Source: Zygnema cylindricum (taxonomy: Eukaryota > Streptophyta > Zygnematophyceae > Zygnematales > Zygnemataceae). From it: 62,000 bases of DNA. Under the pieces are notes generated by a model. It was not told the DNA's origin and did not search any database. It was given only the letters and a program-made list of their open reading frames with translations. A program made the position numbers and the translations under genes. Each line of letters starts with the position of its first letter. Within the stretch, counting starts at the first letter, position 1. Shown piece by piece: positions 1 to 10,776 of this stretch. The stretch is taken from assembly GCA_037447655.1 (NCBI GenBank), contig JBBHKE010002789.1, positions 1 to 62,000 on the forward strand, read 5' to 3'.

Positions 1-1848
1 TTTCCTCAGCTGCCACGTGGACTGCTCCCCAAACGGCAGCCGCCAGAAACAACAGAACCACTGACGCTTGTCGGCGAGCCATTTTTGACGGTTGAAAGTT
101 ACCGGTCGGAGCCGAACGTCAAGTTTCAGACTTCAAGTTAGCGAACAAAATTCGGTCTCGAGATTTCTAAAGCCGCCGGCAAAAGTTGAGAGAGAGAGAG
201 AGAGAGGAGAGAATGAAGGAGATGTTTTCGTCCTTTTATTTATTTATTTTTTTTTTTTTTATCGTCGTCGGTTTCTATTTTGTTTGTTTGTGACGTCGAA
301 ACTTTTAAAATTTCTGACCACTGACTTCCAAGAGAGTGTTATTTGTACTCCAAAAATTAGGACGTCCGTACAGTGGAGATCGTGTCGGCTGGGTCCAGGT
401 TGTTCCCGTAAGCCGCGGAGAAAGGAAACATTGTGTACTTTTTAAGCCTAAAAGACGAAATAGAACGTACTTCTAGTAGTGTTATTTGTAGTAGCCGGTT
501 GTACGGACGGTTGAAATACAGTGGACCGGCGACTACAGCTGTCTCGAAGAGAAGTACGGTCCAAAAAAACGCCGGTTTGCAATTTTGTTCGTTTTTTAAC
601 GGTTTTTGACAATCTCAACGGTCAGTATCATGCCACGTGTCAGGATTGTTGTACTAAAAAGGAAGCAATTCCGTACAAGTATTTGGAAGGGCGTCGTTTG
701 GGAGAGATATGCTCCACGTCAGCACAGCATTATTTTTAATATGAGACAAAGGAAAGGTTATTGGACAATTATTTGTGTGCCATTTGGCCGAATTTGAGGC
801 CGATTAGGGTTTTGAGTATCGAAAAAAACGATTGCGCACAAAAAATGGGGAATTATTTCGTAAAATGATTGGGTTTCATTTGACGTTGTGGTCCCTATGA
901 AGATATTTGCCAGTTGTCTTCTCAACCGACCGGTTTCTGTGTTGATTTCCTGTTTTGTATTCTTCATGTCGCGACAAAATGTTGGTCTGGATGTCACGTC
1001 CATGTCAGCGTCAACTTGTGTCCAAAAAATATGACGTGTTGAAAGCTACAGTATTTAACTATAAAAGTACAGTACTGTACAGTACAACTCTGAAAGTTTT
1101 TCTATCGAAAATGATTCGCCGAATGGCTACATTGTCACAGTTTTGGCTCAAGTACAGTAGTAAACTCTAAATAAAATATAATATAATAATGTATTAAAAG
1201 AAATACTCCGAATCCGGGCAGCTAAAAAGTCACAAAAGGTCCTCTCCTCCGCCGACTTTCATTTTTTTCGCTTTCCGTCCTTTTGACACTTCCGTACCGT
1301 TTTTTGCCGAAACGGAGTTTCCACTGTACCATTTTCTTTTTGCTTAGGTCATCTCCCACACCTAAAAATATCTGACGTGGCGCCCTCCGTTGGTTCAACA
1401 TCTCGTGACATTAGTCACGTTCCGACAAACTGAAACTGAAAAGCACAGAGAAGTCCTAAATATACGAGAAGATTCCGCACTAAATTCTCTTAATTTCTAA
1501 AAATAGGACTAAAACACGCGACCGATTGGTCGCCATGGACAGCTGTCGCCTCATGATGACTATTTATGGGAGCAGAAATCCAGAAACAGTACATTTCGAG
1601 AAAACGATCTAACAAAATTTCTGGTTTTACAGTTTCTATACCGTTTTTATTTCTCTTTTTTCTTTTAACCGTTCCTGGTCCACCGGGACAAATCTAGTCG
1701 CTGTTTAGTAGATTTTCCTTTCTATGGAGATGTATGTCTGATTTTGAAGTTTTAGAAGCATTTTTAAAGAGTTACAAAAAGAATAGAAAAGAAGATATTT
1801 ATGAAGAAAAGAATTGCGGATTTACCGATATAGCCATTGCTGTCCTCT
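1..1848. other. Intergenic DNA, no supported gene
   Basis: I see no reading frame with a recognisable domain. A short GA microsatellite lies near 188-207 followed by T-runs near 240-262. Around 1065-1090 there is a GTAC-rich palindromic stretch. The short open frames look like chance openings in AT-rich DNA. Confidence 0.6.
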
Positions 1849-2205
1849 TAAACCCTAAACCGAAACCCTAAACCCTTTACCCTAAACCTTAAACCCTAAA
1901 CCCTTTACCCTAAACCCTTAACACTAAACCCTATACCCTAAAACCTAATACCTGAACCCTAAATTTTAAACCCTAATCCCTAATACTTAAACCCTAACCC
2001 CCGAGCCCTAAACCCTAAATCCTGAGCTTTTTACCCTTAACCTAAAACCCTACTCTTGAAACCCTGAACATGAAACCCTAACCCTAAATCCTAGATTAAA
2101 ACCTAAAACTGTAAAATCCCCTCACCCTCTGTATAACCCTAAAGCCCTATTAAAATCCCAAAACACTGAGAGAAAACCTAAAACCCCACTGAAAAATCTC
2201 AAAAC
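1849..2205. repeat. Degenerate interstitial telomere-type repeat
   Basis: The plus strand carries many copies of CCCTAAA and one- or two-base variants (CCCTTTACC, CCTAATACC, CCCTGAACC), mixed with short spacers. CCCTAAA is the C-strand of the TTTAGGG telomere repeat of most land plants. Copies are most regular near 1850-1920 and decay to the right. The array is far too degenerate to be a live chromosome end, and unique DNA continues on both sides, so it is an interstitial telomeric sequence. Confidence 0.85.
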
Positions 2206-2524
2206 CCTCAAATAAAAGTGTTTAAGAAGCCCTTTAATTTTAGAATCTTGGGAAACGCAGTTCCAAAAATCGTTAAAACTGTATATTTTTCTTACCCACC
2301 GTTATTAGTGTGGACTACGCTATTTTCCAAACATCACCCGTTTCATGTTTTAATTTTTAGGATTTCTTTTTTTGGTAAAGAATTCGGACAAAAAGAATTG
2401 ATAACTTTGTTTCTCATTGAAATTTGGGCCTAAGTTTGTTTGTTTTTTTTTTTTTTTTTCATATTTTTTGGAAAATGCAAAATACAGAAACAGGAGAATT
2501 AAATTTTGGTCATTAGTAGAACAA

Positions 2525-2537
2525 TGTATGTATATAT

Positions 2538-2576
<39 letters not shown>
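2525..2576. repeat. (TA)n microsatellite
   Basis: TATATG/TATATA repeats, interrupted near the left side by TATACATA variants. Confidence 0.9.
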
Positions 2577-4477
2577 CCATAACTTCAAAAAATTTGATTT
2601 GAAATGATTGTTTCTTAGTAATCTGCATTATATATTTCTGGAAAAAGTTAAAATCTAAATGAAATTCTAAGCTACACCGTGTATTGCCATCAGCGGTAAC
2701 ATTTTTGTTGCAACTTATAACATCTTTTCTCTGTGCACACATGTCCGATTTTCTGATTGGAGACCGCTGATTTGAAGATGGAAATCTTACCTTTTCAATT
2801 GCAACTGTCAAATCAACATTGTGACAAGTGTGAACAGGGAAAAGCTGATTTAAGTGGGAAAAAAAAAACATCCCCAATAAAGATACATTGTGTATTCGTA
2901 CAAATGATCGAAAATTTTGAACGTCAATCGCAAGCCATTACAGCTCCAAAAAAAAGAAAAGACTCTTTTGGTGGCATTTCATTCGATTGTACAGCACAAA
3001 ATGTTGAATTACACTTAAAGCATTCTTTCACACTATTTGAGTCCTACACGTGACGCTATTAGTCTAGTACTATTGCTTAGTGTTTTGTTCTTTACTTAGT
3101 GGATTGTACAAACTTCTGTTAGTGTTGATGATTCTTTCGTAGGAATCTTAGTTTAGTTTGATTCCTTTTTAGCGGTACTAGGTTGGCCTTCCTACGATAC
3201 ACCTAGATTAGATATACCGTTTCGAGACTTTTCGGCTACCCTTTTCTTTTGACTTACTATAAGACTCCCTTATGTCTTCAAGTAAATTATCTAATCAAAA
3301 AGACACTCAAACGACAAACTCTTTCACTTGTTCTCTTGTTTGCCGTTCTCCCTTGTCTTGTTCTTACTTGGCTTTTCTACTCTTTTTGGCCTCTCTTGCT
3401 ATTTTGTCATATTACCTCTTTCGACCTTTATGGCCTCGTCTTCAATACAAAAAAGTTGCATAAAGTATTTTACTTTGTGATGTATTTCACGCGTACTTTC
3501 TATTTTTGTGGTACCGATTCTACATGCACAAATAGCTTATTTTAAATGGTAGTTGATTATATTTTAAATATATTTCGTGTACTTAGATGACCTTTATTTG
3601 TACTTATGAGTAATTTATTTGTGCTATAATATGAGTTGTAATCCGATTTGTCAAAATGATTAAAAAAAAATGTTTTTTGTTTCATTTTTCTTGTGAAACA
3701 ACAATTGTCAATTGGTTCAAGCTTCACAATTTTCGTAAGTTCTTTTTTCCTCTCAAATAATAATAAATTACGTTAATACTAACATTTAATTTCAGTTTGG
3801 ATGACTTTCAACTTTCCACATCTTATTATTTCCGGTACTGGAATTCCCTATTCAACCTTTTCCTAAATTCTCCTCTATTTATTTTTGTCCTCAACGTTAT
3901 GTCCTAAGTCTAGTACTTTCATGAGGTGTTTTATACTTTCTTTTTTCTTCTTCATACATACCTTTTGTAGAATGGAAGATTCCTCTCAAGAATCTTAAGA
4001 ACCTTTTTATCGCACTTCACACGGCAACCGAAACTTTCTCTAGTGTTGGTTACCTAGATAAGTTTCACCTTGCTTGGTCACACGATTACTACATGTACAA
4101 CTAAAAACCATGTACGCAGCTTCTAGTTTTGTCTTTTCTCTTTCCTTTGAAGCCACTTTATCTTTTTGTTGAAAGAACATCTTTACAACAATAAAGACTC
4201 GCGGCACCAATCTCTTTTTGTATTAGTTAATTCTTTTACTCACTTGTGGTTTTCTCTCGGTTTGCTGGGATGCAATGTGGGCATCCGTGTATCGGTCGAA
4301 GTTGCAACGATACTTGGCGAGAACATTTACTTAATGTAGAGCAAAATATAGCATAAAGAAACAAAAAAAATTGTTAAATTGTACTCTAAATCATATGTTG
4401 CATACGAATTTCAAACCCCAAAAGTAAGTCTCTAAACTGATGTCACTCAGCGGATGCAGTCAAGGTAGTACACTAAA
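2577..4477. other. AT-rich intergenic DNA, no supported gene
   Basis: Open frames of 60-100 codons occur on both strands, but none shows a domain or consistent composition. On the minus strand near 2786-2845 a short open stretch is bounded by an AG and a GTAAG. That is too little to call an exon. Confidence 0.45.
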
Positions 4478-5314
4478 GTGGGGGAAAACCCATTTCCTAT
4501 TCATGAGGCTTTTCTCTCCGCTCGTGCACTCTTCTCACATGATGCCCGAAACCCGGTTCCTGCTTTTCAATCACTTATTTCCTACAACAACTTTTATCCA
4601 CAACAGCGCGTAACAAAGCAATTGGCAACCGCTAACTTACTTAACCTATTACGAGTGCTACCTTGTGCTCAATCACCTGCTCGTTTGAATTTGTGTTCGG
4701 TGCTGTGGGTTGGTGCGTGGTTGCAAGCCAAACCGATTTTTTTGACACTTCGTCTAACGTCCAACCAGTTCACATCTACCCTGCGTCTCCGTTTGGTTTG
4801 CCTCACCCTTCGCTTCTTGGGCGGCCCCTCTGTGGTTTTTACCAGCCAATGAGTCGAACAAGATTCATCTACTTCCTTACACATGTGATGGTGAACGTAA
4901 TGTTACGCATGCTTTGGTTCACGACGCAATTGCTGCGATTGGCTCCAAGCATGCTACATAGTTAGGCGAGAAGTTTCTCATATACTACAACCTCGCTCAC
5001 AGTCTAGTCGCCTTCGAAGTCCTAAGGTTGACTTGGTTTTCCGCCATGGGGCTTGGAGGACCTTGGGTGATGTGGTCTTCACGGATCCGACTAGGACCCA
5101 TGATCCTTTTTCTCGCGCGGTAGTTTGGACACGCATGGCAGCTCGGGACACAACAACTTCTAAAGAAGGAGATTACGCCCACCGAAACCCGGAGGACCAG
5201 TTTGTCCCATATGCCGTAAAAAAATTCAGTACTTTGGACAAGTCTTTTGATGATTTCCTCAGCAACTGTGCAAAGAAACATTTGAAACCAAGGGTCCCGA
5301 GATTCCTCTCCTGA
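4478..5314 (+). pseudogene. Frameshifted remnant resembling the C-terminal region of a LINE/R2-type polyprotein
   Basis: Three overlapping frames (about 4478-4850, 4663-4965 and 5033-5314) read as consecutive parts of one decayed protein. The order of motifs is: a segment ending QLATANLLNLL; GAWLQAKP followed by an LRLRL segment; a third-frame segment near 4850-4960 containing CDGERNVTHALVHDAIAAI; then PKVDLVFRHG, LGDVVFTDPTR, and a Lys-Tyr-rich end containing DQFVPYAVKKF. This order (GAWL, LRLRL, Cys/His cluster, HD, DLVF, D-V-DP, FVP-A) resembles the C-terminal domain of many proteins annotated as type-1/R2-like retroelement polyproteins. No reverse transcriptase core is visible upstream. 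At least two frameshifts and a stop make it non-functional. The family call is from memory of motif order and is moderate at best. Confidence 0.4.
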
Positions 5315-6159
5315 GCCTTCTCGTTGCGTTCTACCGTCAACGTGTATTAGTGGCTCTTCAACGAGCGCACGCCGCGTCTATCCTATGGCGGAGCACGTTA
5401 GCGAATGACAGGCTGGGCCTTGATTTCCACCAAGGGATCTAATCCACATCCACGATCTTCGAGGGTGTGAACTTTAGTTTGTTAGATTTGTGTGGTTTTT
5501 CCCTTTGTATACTGTCATCTTTGTTAAATTTCCTTAGTTTTGGCAGTTATTCTAGTTAGATTCGTCTTATTCATATGATTTATTTGCCTTACTCTGTGTT
5601 GGCTTTTGTAGTCTTAAGCACTTGTTTTTATTTTTTGAACCCCTTTGTACCTTGATTATTTTTTCCATCTCGCTTTTTGAAATAAAGTTTCATTCAGTAC
5701 ACTTGCAGTTGAAACAATGTTGATGCCACTCACAAATTGGCGATAGAGTGTGAAGTTAATGTTAATGCTTTTGTTTTGTTCGACACAAATACACAAAATG
5801 ACTTTCTGAAGACTAATTATATTTTTCGAACACTAATAACGATGAGTGGTGAACCAATTTGCTGAAAGGATCGATAACACAATCGGAATGCACAAAAATT
5901 GACAAATTGCACAATGCGGAAGCGAATTTAACTCACATCAAATATCAACCAGCTTACATTACAAACATTAATTTCTCATGAACATAGATAGAGACATTAC
6001 ATAATTCAGAAGAGGAATTTACATTAATTCTCATACATTAGTTCTACAATAATTTCTCCTTAATTGTATCTAATTCTCTCGCTAGCTGACATTTTAACTT
6101 AGACGCTAGAAGCGTCACATGTACTTGGACTCAAAATAGAGTATGACGCAAATTGAAAC
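5315..6159. other. AT-rich DNA downstream of the remnant, no gene
   Basis: A T-rich stretch with an AATAAAG polyadenylation-like signal at 5681-5687 could be the 3' tail of the decayed element upstream. The part after 5860 contains an AATGCGGAAGCG motif faintly like the LTR of element E, but I cannot establish homology by eye. Confidence 0.4.
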
Positions 6160-6297
6160 TACTCGAAACGAAACGTCTAGAAGTACAATACCTAAAGTAC
6201 AATTTAACCTACGTGAAACGAAACTGCTAGAAGTACTACGCACGAACCGAACACGAAACTGCTAGAAGTACTACGCAGGAACCAAAAGTACTAAAAG
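6160..6297. repeat. Short imperfect tandem repeat
   Basis: Three imperfect units of about 40 bases share the core CTAGAAGTAC, each preceded by CGAAAC-like sequence. The last two also share ACTACGCA.GAACC. Confidence 0.7.
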
Positions 6298-6701
6298 TCC
6301 CGTACACAAACGAAATCTACCATACCGTTCACACTTAATAAAAAAAAACTGAAAAGGTACAAATGAAACGAAATATAATGCGCGACGCGACGCGCGACAA
6401 AACTGACCCACACTAAAAACGAATCAACATTGAAAAAATCCCACATTGCAATTCTAACAGAAAGTTTTGTTTTTTGACTTTTTTGACCCATTTTTTTCTC
6501 TATCTTTTAATTTCACTATTTTCTGAACTTTTCATTAGAAATAAATTTCAATTAATAATAAGCGTATTTCAAAAAAATACCCAAAAAAAAAATGGTTGTA
6601 ATGGTATTTTTTCCTTTATATTTTGGTTAAGCGCATTGAAATTTTTCTATGGGGTTTGTTGATTTGACTTTGATTAAGTTTTTTTTTTTTTTTTTGTACA
6701 G

Positions 6702-6966
6702 AATTGGATCAAAAAAACCGGAAAAGGTGAAAGTTCCGTGGTTTACAGCTCTCGACAATGACTTTACGGCTTCGAGAAATTATTATTCGAAATTTTGTAA
6801 AAACTCAATTTTAAAAAATAAGTCACCAAAAAATAAACCAATTTCAATGCTACAAAATCCTCCATCGCCTCAAGAAATTAAAGTTTTGGAAAATCCCAAA
6901 AGTCGAATGGCTTCCCAAAAAGTAGAAAAACCGAAACCTCGATTACTAAAATCGGCCATGGTAGAG
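6702..6966 (+). CDS. Candidate internal exon of an unrecognised host gene
   Basis: A 20-base polypyrimidine run ends in TTTTTGTACAG at 6692-6701. It is followed by an open stretch of 265 bases that ends GTAGAG before a strong 5' splice site GTAAGA at 6967. A TGATTAA sequence near 6671 could serve as a branch point. Translated in the single open frame, the stretch encodes about 88 residues rich in Lys, Ser and Pro, beginning after an Arg codon with IGSKKPEKVKVPWFTALDND and ending KSAMVE. I do not recognise a domain. The low-complexity basic character suggests a disordered region. No neighbouring exon could be assigned, so this could be a pseudo-exon. It has no similarity to the retroelements in the window. 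Confidence 0.35.
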
Positions 6967-7034
6967 GTAAGACTCTCACGTATTTTCATTTTTACCTTTT
7001 TTGTTTTTTAACAACACACACAGAAACACACACC

Positions 7035-7042
7035 TATATTTA

Positions 7043-7094
<52 letters not shown>

Positions 7095-7132
7095 AAACAC
7101 GCACACACACACACATACGTGTGTATGTGTTT
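7035..7132. repeat. Compound AT / TG / CA microsatellite
   Basis: An (AT)n run of about 45 bases is followed by ATGTATGTGTGTGT and then (AC)n. The T-rich flanks are low complexity. Confidence 0.9.
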
Positions 7133-7601
7133 TTATTTTTTCATTTTCTTTTGATCAAAATAGAAAAAAGAAAATCAAACGCTTAAGATAATGAGGAAGG
7201 AAAACAGTGAAAAACGAAATTCACTTTTTACTTTTAGCTTCAATTTTAATTTCAATATCAATTTCGTTTTCAGTTTTACTTTCACAAGTGATATACAAAT
7301 TAGTGTTTTTATTGCAATCTTTAACTTAAAACACTTTTTTGCAATTTTTTATTTTGATTGTAAACTCATCAAATGATGCAATTGCGAATTCTAAATTTTC
7401 ATTTTCGGTTATGCGCCCATTTTAAAATTCAATATCAACGGAAATATCAATTTCAATCATGATCTCAATCTCAACTCAAAACCAAAAGACAAAAAAAAAA
7501 AAATCACGTCCACAATGACAATTTCAATCGCTATCACAATTTCTGAACGTGAGCTTCATTTTGCTTTTTGAACTTCAATTTGGTTCCAGTTCTAAATAAA
7601 A

Positions 7602-7745
7602 AATCCTTTCTCTTTCTCCCTCTCTCTCCCTCTATCCCTCTCTCCCCTCTCTCCCTCTCTCCCCTCTCTCCCTCTCTCTCCTCTCCATTTTTGACTCCCT
7701 CACTCCCTCCCCCTCTCTCTCTCCCTCTCTTTCTCTCTCTTCCTT
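7602..7745. repeat. CT-rich (pyrimidine) simple repeat
   Basis: CTCTC/CCCTCT repeats on the plus strand. The open frames on both strands here are pure low complexity (Pro-Leu-Ser, or Arg-Glu-Gly on the other strand) and were not called as genes. Confidence 0.9.
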
Positions 7746-8125
7746 TTATACCTCTTATCATATCGCTTTCCGTCTATTTCATCAGTATTATATTTTTTCT
7801 GCTTGTTTATTGATTTATGGGTCTTATGGAAGTAGACCATTAATACATTTTAAGTGGTGGTGGTAGTGATGTTGGAAAAGATTGTGAAGGAGGAGATGAT
7901 TGAGGGGAAGGAGGGAGGAGGAGATCAATGAGGAGGAGGAACTTGACAAGATGATGTTGGGGGGAGAAAAGACATTTCTTTCTCTCTACTATGGATGTTC
8001 CCTCAACCTTCCTTCCCATTGTTAAACTAATCCTATGTGATTCATGTAGTCACCTATCATAACTACTTGTACTACATCTACCCATTTTTGCAACGGTACA
8101 AGAATTTCCTACGGATCGCTCCAAC

Positions 8126-8292
8126 GGCTGACTCAAGCTATCCCTAAGGGTGTTGTTGGGGGTGGAGGGAGAGGAGGAGAAGGTGTAAGAAGACGGCTGA
8201 CTCAAGCTATCCTTGGGAGTGGAGGGAGAGGAGGAGAGGATAGCTGACTCAAGCTATCTCTGTGGGTTGATGTTGGGGGTGGAGGGAGAGGA
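8126..8292. repeat. Three-copy imperfect tandem repeat with purine-rich linkers
   Basis: The core CTGACTCAAGCTATC recurs at about 8128, 8197 and 8244. It is separated by GGGGTGGAGGGAGAGGAGGA-type purine tracts. The array ends exactly where an LTR fragment begins at 8293. Confidence 0.8.
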
Positions 8293-8750
8293 TGTTAAAA
8301 CTAACATCGTTGCACTCAAACTAACCGGACAGAAATATATGCACAGCGGAAGTCTTTATATATCACACACAAAGAGAAATCACCATAGACAAAATTCCGG
8401 CCAAATATATCTTTATTAAGCCGTAGCCTTTTCTTTTACAAAACACTCTTCCTTCCTCACTCTCACTTGACTTCTCACTAACACTTACTTCACTTCGAAT
8501 ATATCTTAACTCACAGTAAGACTCCTACTTAAATAGGAATACAAAGAAGACTTACTCTGCACGACTTCACTCGACTTTCTCCTCACGTCACTGACTTACT
8601 AACTTCACGGAAACTCACTCACACTCACTCACATTCACTAGAACCTTCAAGGCCGAAATAGAAGTTTCGCGGAACGTCAAACGTGCGCTGGACCAAACAT
8701 ATAGTACAATGGTCCTGCGCTCTAAATAAACCGACGCCCCGGACAGTATG
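8293..8750 (-). mobile_element. Truncated LTR of the element E family
   Basis: This stretch is near-identical to the LTR at 12219-12884: the TGTTAAAAC edge, the ATATGCACAGCGGAAGTC motif, the AAGCCGTAGCC motif and the ACTTCACTCGAC block all occur in the same order. Similarity fades near 8745. No internal domain follows, so it is a partial LTR. The orientation given is that of the parent element. Confidence 0.8.
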
Positions 8751-8869
8751 TAACAGTAATAGCTGATCTAACTTGTTTATAAAAGGGTATTTAGGTATTA
8801 TGATTATAGAGTACTAAATTTGGTAGACGTCCGTGAAAGAATCACGCTATTAGGAGTTATATTTTAAAA

Positions 8870-9337
8870 GATGGGTGTATTTGAAGGATGACATTCGGTC
8901 GCGGGAATTCCGGAGGAAATACGGACAAGTGGAAAAATTACACGCGTCCACTCAAGAGCCTTATCGTACACCGGCCGTACAGAAAGTACATCGGCCATAG
9001 TACCTTTCTGTACTTTACAGTAATACGATTGGTTCGTACTTTAGTAGATAGGGGTTGTGAGAGGGATTTAGGACTTAGGAAATATTTGGTAGATAGACAC
9101 CTCTCTCTAAGAGAGCTTTGTATAAATTGACATTTTTGCCGGCTCATATCTTATCGCCTGGTTGGCCGTTTTCAGTGATTCTTTTTGCTACGGACTCAAG
9201 GGAGTCCACGCTACACAGGGGTGCAGTCAAATTGTCAGTTTTCCTTCTTGGGCAGAAGTGGTCGTGGCTTAAAGTGGGTTAGTTAAATACTATCTAGAGG
9301 CTTCATGTATTCTGTAGTCCAATGGAGGACACAGAAT
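8870..9337 (+). mobile_element. 3' portion of a B-family LTR
   Basis: It matches the last 450 bases or so of the element B LTR: the dyad AGAAAGTAC...GTACCTTTCT (8981-9009), a TTTGTATAAATTG TATA-like box near 9118, GGACTCAAGGGAGTCC, GCTACACAGGGGTGCAG, and the terminal ATGGAGGACACAGAATTGCA. The 5' half of the LTR is missing and no internal domain follows. Confidence 0.85.
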
Positions 9338-9585
9338 TGCAATATCACCAATATATCGAAGCATTAAATTTAAAGAAAAATTAATCACAGGTCGCCAAAG
9401 TGATGTACCTTCGGACAAAGTGACCGTAAAATCTTTGGCGAAAAGAAATACGGCTTTTCCTTGAAAGTCAGCAAAGTGAAGGATATCTTTGAGGTACATT
9501 GACGTGGTACACTTGCAAATTACAGGTACATAATACGCAAGTACGGGTCTCCATACGAAAAATGGTCGGTTTTCAATTTTTTGAC
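9338..9585 (-). CDS. Open coding-like fragment, unrecognised, cut by the LTR fragment
   Basis: On the minus strand about 80 codons stay open from near 9585 down to the edge of the LTR fragment. The residues include VPVICKCTTSMYLKDILHF and LSEGTSLWRPVINFS. The composition looks protein-like rather than simple repeat. No domain, start context or splice site supports a gene. It could be an exon interrupted by the LTR insertion, or simply a chance opening. Confidence 0.2.
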
Positions 9586-9769
9586 GAATTTAGAGATTTG
9601 ACCTTCAACTTACAAGGAAACACTCAAATCAAAACACGTATGTAAAAACTTGTTGACAGACGATACACGATGTAACCGAGGCCCCTGTAATACATAAATT
9701 TTGTTGTCCGTACTATTATAAAGACTACTTGATGTAACATGATAATATTCAGGATCCTTTCTTTCACAA

Positions 9770-10439
9770 ATCCGGACAGAAATTTAATCTTTCAACAAAT
9801 CCGGACAGAAATATAATGCACAGCAGAAGTCTTTTGACAAAACAAACAAGCACCACGATAATAATTTTGGCCGAATATAACTTTATTTAGCCGAAGCTTT
9901 TCTTAATACAAAACTCTTACTTTTACTTTCACCCTTTTTACAAACTCGCATCTTCTCACTCACTCACTTACTCTCACTTCTCCACTTACTTACTCACACT
10001 TGGCTTCTCACAAACAATTACTTACTTCAAAATAATAACTCATTGTAAGACTCCTACTTAAATAAGAAAACAAGGATTACTTACTTTGCACGACTTCACT
10101 CGACTTTCTCCTCACGTCACTGACTTACTAACTTCACGGAAACTCACTCACATACTCACTAGAACCTTCAGCGCCGAAATAGAAGTGACGCGGAACTTCA
10201 ACCGTGCGCTGGACCAAACATATAGTACAACGGTCTTGCGCACTAAATGAACCGACACCCGTACTGTACCGAATGAAACTACGGTCCTACGTACAAAGTG
10301 AACCGATGTCATACGGTACCAAGTGAAACAAAACGTACTGACAACTTTAACTGCGGACGCGAACAAAACTTAACGCCAACTAAACCAAATCCAAACTAAG
10401 TGAAATCGGCCAATACGCCGATTCACCCAATAAACCTAA
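9770..10439 (-). repeat. Element E 3' LTR
   Basis: It is homologous to 12219-12884 but more diverged at its outer end, where CAAATCCGGACAGAAAT is duplicated (9765-9815). The inner edge is CCTAA at 10435-10439, next to a purine-rich strand (AAGAGGGGGAAT on the minus strand) that would serve as the polypurine tract. Confidence 0.75.
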
Positions 10440-10776
10440 ATTCCCCCTCTTATTGGGCGAAGCGGCAAAAAATCCAACGCCAATGTTGTTCGCTTCCTCT
10501 CCAACTTGTCGGCGTACACCCAAACCAAAAATATCAATCCACTGATGCTCCAAACGAGACCGTACACATGTAACGGTACATATTTTTTCCTCTTCAAATT
10601 TCACCTTCGTCACCTTCTCACCTCACCTCACTCACGGACGTCTTCCTCACGAATTTTTCCTTCCTCACATAAACATCTGTCATGTGCACATTCTCTCACC
10701 GTGTCGTCAATTTCTCACGGTACCCGAACTATCCGGCAAGTTCTCAATCTGTACCTTGCCGTTTCTCACGCCACAC

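Noticed and set aside
92-445. 117-codon frame at the left edge as a host gene
   Set aside because: Composition follows a GA microsatellite and T-runs. There is no domain, and no splice or promoter context.
2350-2877. 175-codon minus-strand frame over the (TA)n tract
   Set aside because: A third of it is microsatellite (Ile-Tyr repeats). The rest has no recognisable feature.
7534-7813. Arg-Glu-Gly / Pro-Leu-Ser frames over the CT tract
   Set aside because: Pure simple-sequence translation on both strands.
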